Shown here: positions 62,131-64,000 of the stretch, piece after piece | Layout: each line of letters starts with the position of its first letter | Position numbering within the stretch: the first letter of the stretch is position 1 | Assembly (NCBI GenBank): GCA_900074885.1 | Contig: FJUW01000001.1 | Location: 310,001 to 374,000 of the forward strand | Origin: Rhynchosporium graminicola | Taxonomy: Eukaryota; Ascomycota; Leotiomycetes; Helotiales; Ploettnerulaceae | Direction: 5' to 3' | Length of the DNA: 64,000 bases | Notes under the pieces: model-generated | What the model was told of the DNA's origin: nothing | Seen by the model: only the letters and a program-made list of their open reading frames with translations | Database searches by the model: none | Translations under genes and position numbers: made by a program

Positions 62131-63123
62131 CGGTCTTCGAGCGTGGGGGATGACGATGATTTACCCATCCATCAATCGCGATTCCCGCGTGAACGAGCCA
62201 GTCCATCGCCCGCCTGAATCGCACTGTATTTCAGCTAGGTAAGTACAGTTACCAGGTTTGAACATCCACGGTCGGCGTGGGCTGGACTGAGATGCTGCAG
62301 GCGTGCGTCTTGGATAGAGTGCGCAGGGTAAGAGACACATACACACACTGATCGTGTTACCGTGGAAAGTGCAGGTCTGGAGTGTAGGGGCTGGGCTATA
62401 ACTTGCTCGCTGTATTTATGTTAAGCGAACCTGGGTGGGGTGAGGGTGTGTGTGCTTGCTTGACGATGGATGGGAGATGGGGATGGGTGGGTGAATGGAT
62501 TGATGGGAGAGATTGGATGGGGTGATTCGGAATTTGTGGGATGTGCTTGTAGAGGTGAAATGATACTTGAGATATCATAAAAAACCGGGTCGTCGTGCGT
62601 GCGAGTGTTGAAATCGTAAAACTGTGATTTTGCTGCAGCACGCATGTTCTATCATAAATGCGTTCATGTTGGTCTAAGTGGATTTGATACGGCGGCAGTC
62701 GTGAGACTCGTGATTGCTGCGATTGTAGTGAGGGTTGAAGAGAAGACTGTATGGGCACGAAGTACCGAGCACCGCATGGTTCATTTACTTATCTGACTAT
62801 TTTATATCCCCAGGGGCTGGGAGCTGATGGCATGTACTCGTCCTCAAGCACTTCCCTTGCTAAATCACTTTTGGAACTGAAAATAAAACATACGGGTCGG
62901 AGGCTTTCAAGATCGGCCTACCTCTCCCATCGGAGCTTCTATAATGTCGAATTACTAATGCGCGTAACGTTTACACGAAAAGCATCGGCTGTCTTACACC
63001 TTCCCAGCCATGTGTCTGGCTCACCCTTCTCTTCTCTCTGAAAAACTCGTACAAGATCTACATCTTGCATCTCTATCCTCTCCGTATATCAGCGAGTCCT
63101 TTTCCATCATCGCTATTACCGCA

Positions 63124-64000
63124 CTAAGAGCTTTCCATCTCCTCCCTAGCCATTTTCACAACATCAATCCATATTGGCGGACGTCTTCTCCTCTCATCCC
63201 CAAGGACCTCAGCATCCAAGCCCAACCTCAAAAGATCCTCTTCAGCACCCCACTCCCCCATAGCCATCATCCCTACCGGAACCTTTCCATCAGTCACCTC
63301 ATCTGCCTCCTCTCCTTCCCCTTTACTCCCTTCTGGCTTAACATAACCCACCGGCATAGTCAATGCAGGCAAGCCCAGGAAGTTCGCCATCCATACATAC
63401 TCCATGGTCTTCAAGGTTTGATTCCCATCACTGATCCCGTACTTCAGATCGTCTTTCCGGCCGATCTTCCAGCCTGCGCACGATGTGGTCGGCGTGATGA
63501 TCATCATGCCTGGATGTTGCTGCCACAGATACGCGAGATGCTGCATGAGTAGCTGGCGCAATTTTTGAGCGAGCACATAATCTACGGATGGCGTGACAGT
63601 GCCGATGGCGATCATAATTCTGTTGGCGGAAGTAAGGTTGCTCGTCACGGGAAGTAGGGTTGCGGCGTCTGTCAGGACCGTCATGGCGTGTGCAATCTGA
63701 CCTTCCGAGAGGAATGGGATGGTGACAGGTACGATAGTGTAGTCATGTACCTTGACCATCTTATCGATCAAGGATCGACATAGTCTTTGAATAGCGGGTG
63801 TGGATCGCGCGAACCATATCTCAGGTATACCTAGGACTTTTGCCTTTCTCAGAGATGGAGAGAGTATTGTTGGCGAAGGCGCGGGGAAAAGCGAGGTAGA
63901 GTCTTGTGCTCCAATGATTTGGTAAAATGTTGTTAGAGACGCAATGTCTGCAGCAATCGGTCCGTTGACAGCGCATGAGGAGGAGTGATTCATGCAGGGC
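63124..64000 (-). CDS. Amidase signature-family protein, C-terminal part, runs off the window
   Basis: The frame is open from the stop at 63124 to the right edge, so the gene is cut by the window; the Met at 63993 is internal. Visible pieces are the block after the catalytic serine region (VNGPIAADIASLTTFYQIIGAQD), then a central helical part and the C-terminal block FLGLPALTMPVGYV, where family members usually show N-x-x-G-x-P-x-x-x-x-P. The Ser-cisSer-Lys triad itself would lie beyond 64000. The family hydrolyses amide bonds; the substrate cannot be told. A KPEGSKGEGEEADEV stretch near the C-end is an acidic loop insertion. No intron is needed in the visible part. Confidence 0.85.
   Translation of the reverse strand, partial: PCMNHSSSCAVNGPIAADIASLTTFYQIIGAQDSTSLFPAPSPTILSPSLRKAKVLGIPEIWFARSTPAIQRLCRSLIDKMVKVHDYTIVPVTIPFLSEGQIAHAMTVLTDAATLLPVTSNLTSANRIMIAIGTVTPSVDYVLAQKLRQLLMQHLAYLWQQHPGMMIITPTTSCAGWKIGRKDDLKYGISDGNQTLKTMEYVWMANFLGLPALTMPVGYVKPEGSKGEGEEADEVTDGKVPVGMMAMGEWGAEEDLLRLGLDAEVLGDERRRRPPIWIDVVKMAREEMESS

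Larger units (their letters stand above)
53321..63123. other. 9.8-kb gene desert, repeat rich
   Basis: No recognisable gene. Frames up to 212 codons (58225-58863 plus) lack domains and contain simple-sequence stretches. Repeats include TGATC/TGACC at 53851-53890, AGGGTC at 54049-54080, GAGTG at 54098-54125, CCATC/ATGG around 57780-57852, CCCTG near 58389-58410, (GA)n near 58430, a G run near 58957, and GGTAC/AGTAC at 62076-62130. A 12-bp-armed hairpin is at 61431-61467. The left 1 kb probably holds the Ecl1 leader and promoter. Confidence 0.5.

Noticed and set aside
1..64000. CRISPR array, prokaryotic operon or mobile element
   Set aside because: Spliced eukaryotic genes throughout; tandem arrays have no spacers; no transposase, reverse transcriptase or long terminal repeat was seen.

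Overview
The window is nuclear DNA from a filamentous ascomycete (Pezizomycotina). Genes carry several short introns (about 48 to 215 bp) with GTRNGT-like donors and CTRAY-like branch sites. The protein set (heme-thiolate chloroperoxidase, Ecl1, DAD2, fungal shugoshin, Rax1-like RGS protein, PTS1 acyl-CoA oxidase) is typical of that group. A leotiomycete-like origin is plausible but I cannot prove it from sequence alone. For every multi-exon gene called intact, I stitched the exons by hand and the summed coding length is a multiple of three.

Left third (1-27,900): a secreted chloroperoxidase (3395-5002); two broken genes lying head to head, a truncated dipeptidyl-peptidase III on the minus strand and a truncated GH31 alpha-glucosidase on the plus strand (6887-10301); a peroxisomal acyl-CoA oxidase ending in SKL (10690-13059); a cysteine-rich membrane protein (14377-15313); a Rax1-like RGS protein (17113-18626); a class II aldolase/adducin protein (19298-20626); a PAP2 lipid phosphatase (20927-22257); an alanine-glyoxylate aminotransferase with two possible starts (23053-24597); and a small secreted six-cysteine protein (25150-25464).

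Middle (27,900-44,200): conserved housekeeping and cell-division genes. These are exportin-1/CRM1 (27917-31695, ten exons including a 30-nt micro-exon); a secreted phytase-like esterase (33228-35123); a FELPGE-repeat protein that I read as TPX2-like (36886-39088); DASH subunit DAD2 (39840-40377); shugoshin (40805-43086); and retromer subunit VPS29 (43436-44161). DAD2 and shugoshin are divergent across a 427-bp gap. With the FELPGE protein they place three likely spindle/centromere proteins within about 6 kb.

Right (44,200-64,000): about 19 kb almost without genes. It holds only the Ecl1 lifespan-factor gene (52838-53320) and, at the right edge, the 3' part of an amidase (63124 to beyond 64000). 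The desert is rich in short tandem arrays (CCTA, pentanucleotide and hexanucleotide repeats, (TA)n, (GAAA)n, (GATG)n). It contains a 27-bp-armed inverted repeat at 47831-47954. I found no transposon, rRNA, tRNA or CRISPR.

There is no sign of a secondary-metabolite cluster. The points most worth a second look are the double relic with a shared missing middle, the spindle/centromere gene group, the small secreted protein, an overlapping upstream ORF at 14272, and the hairpin and repeat structure of the gene desert.
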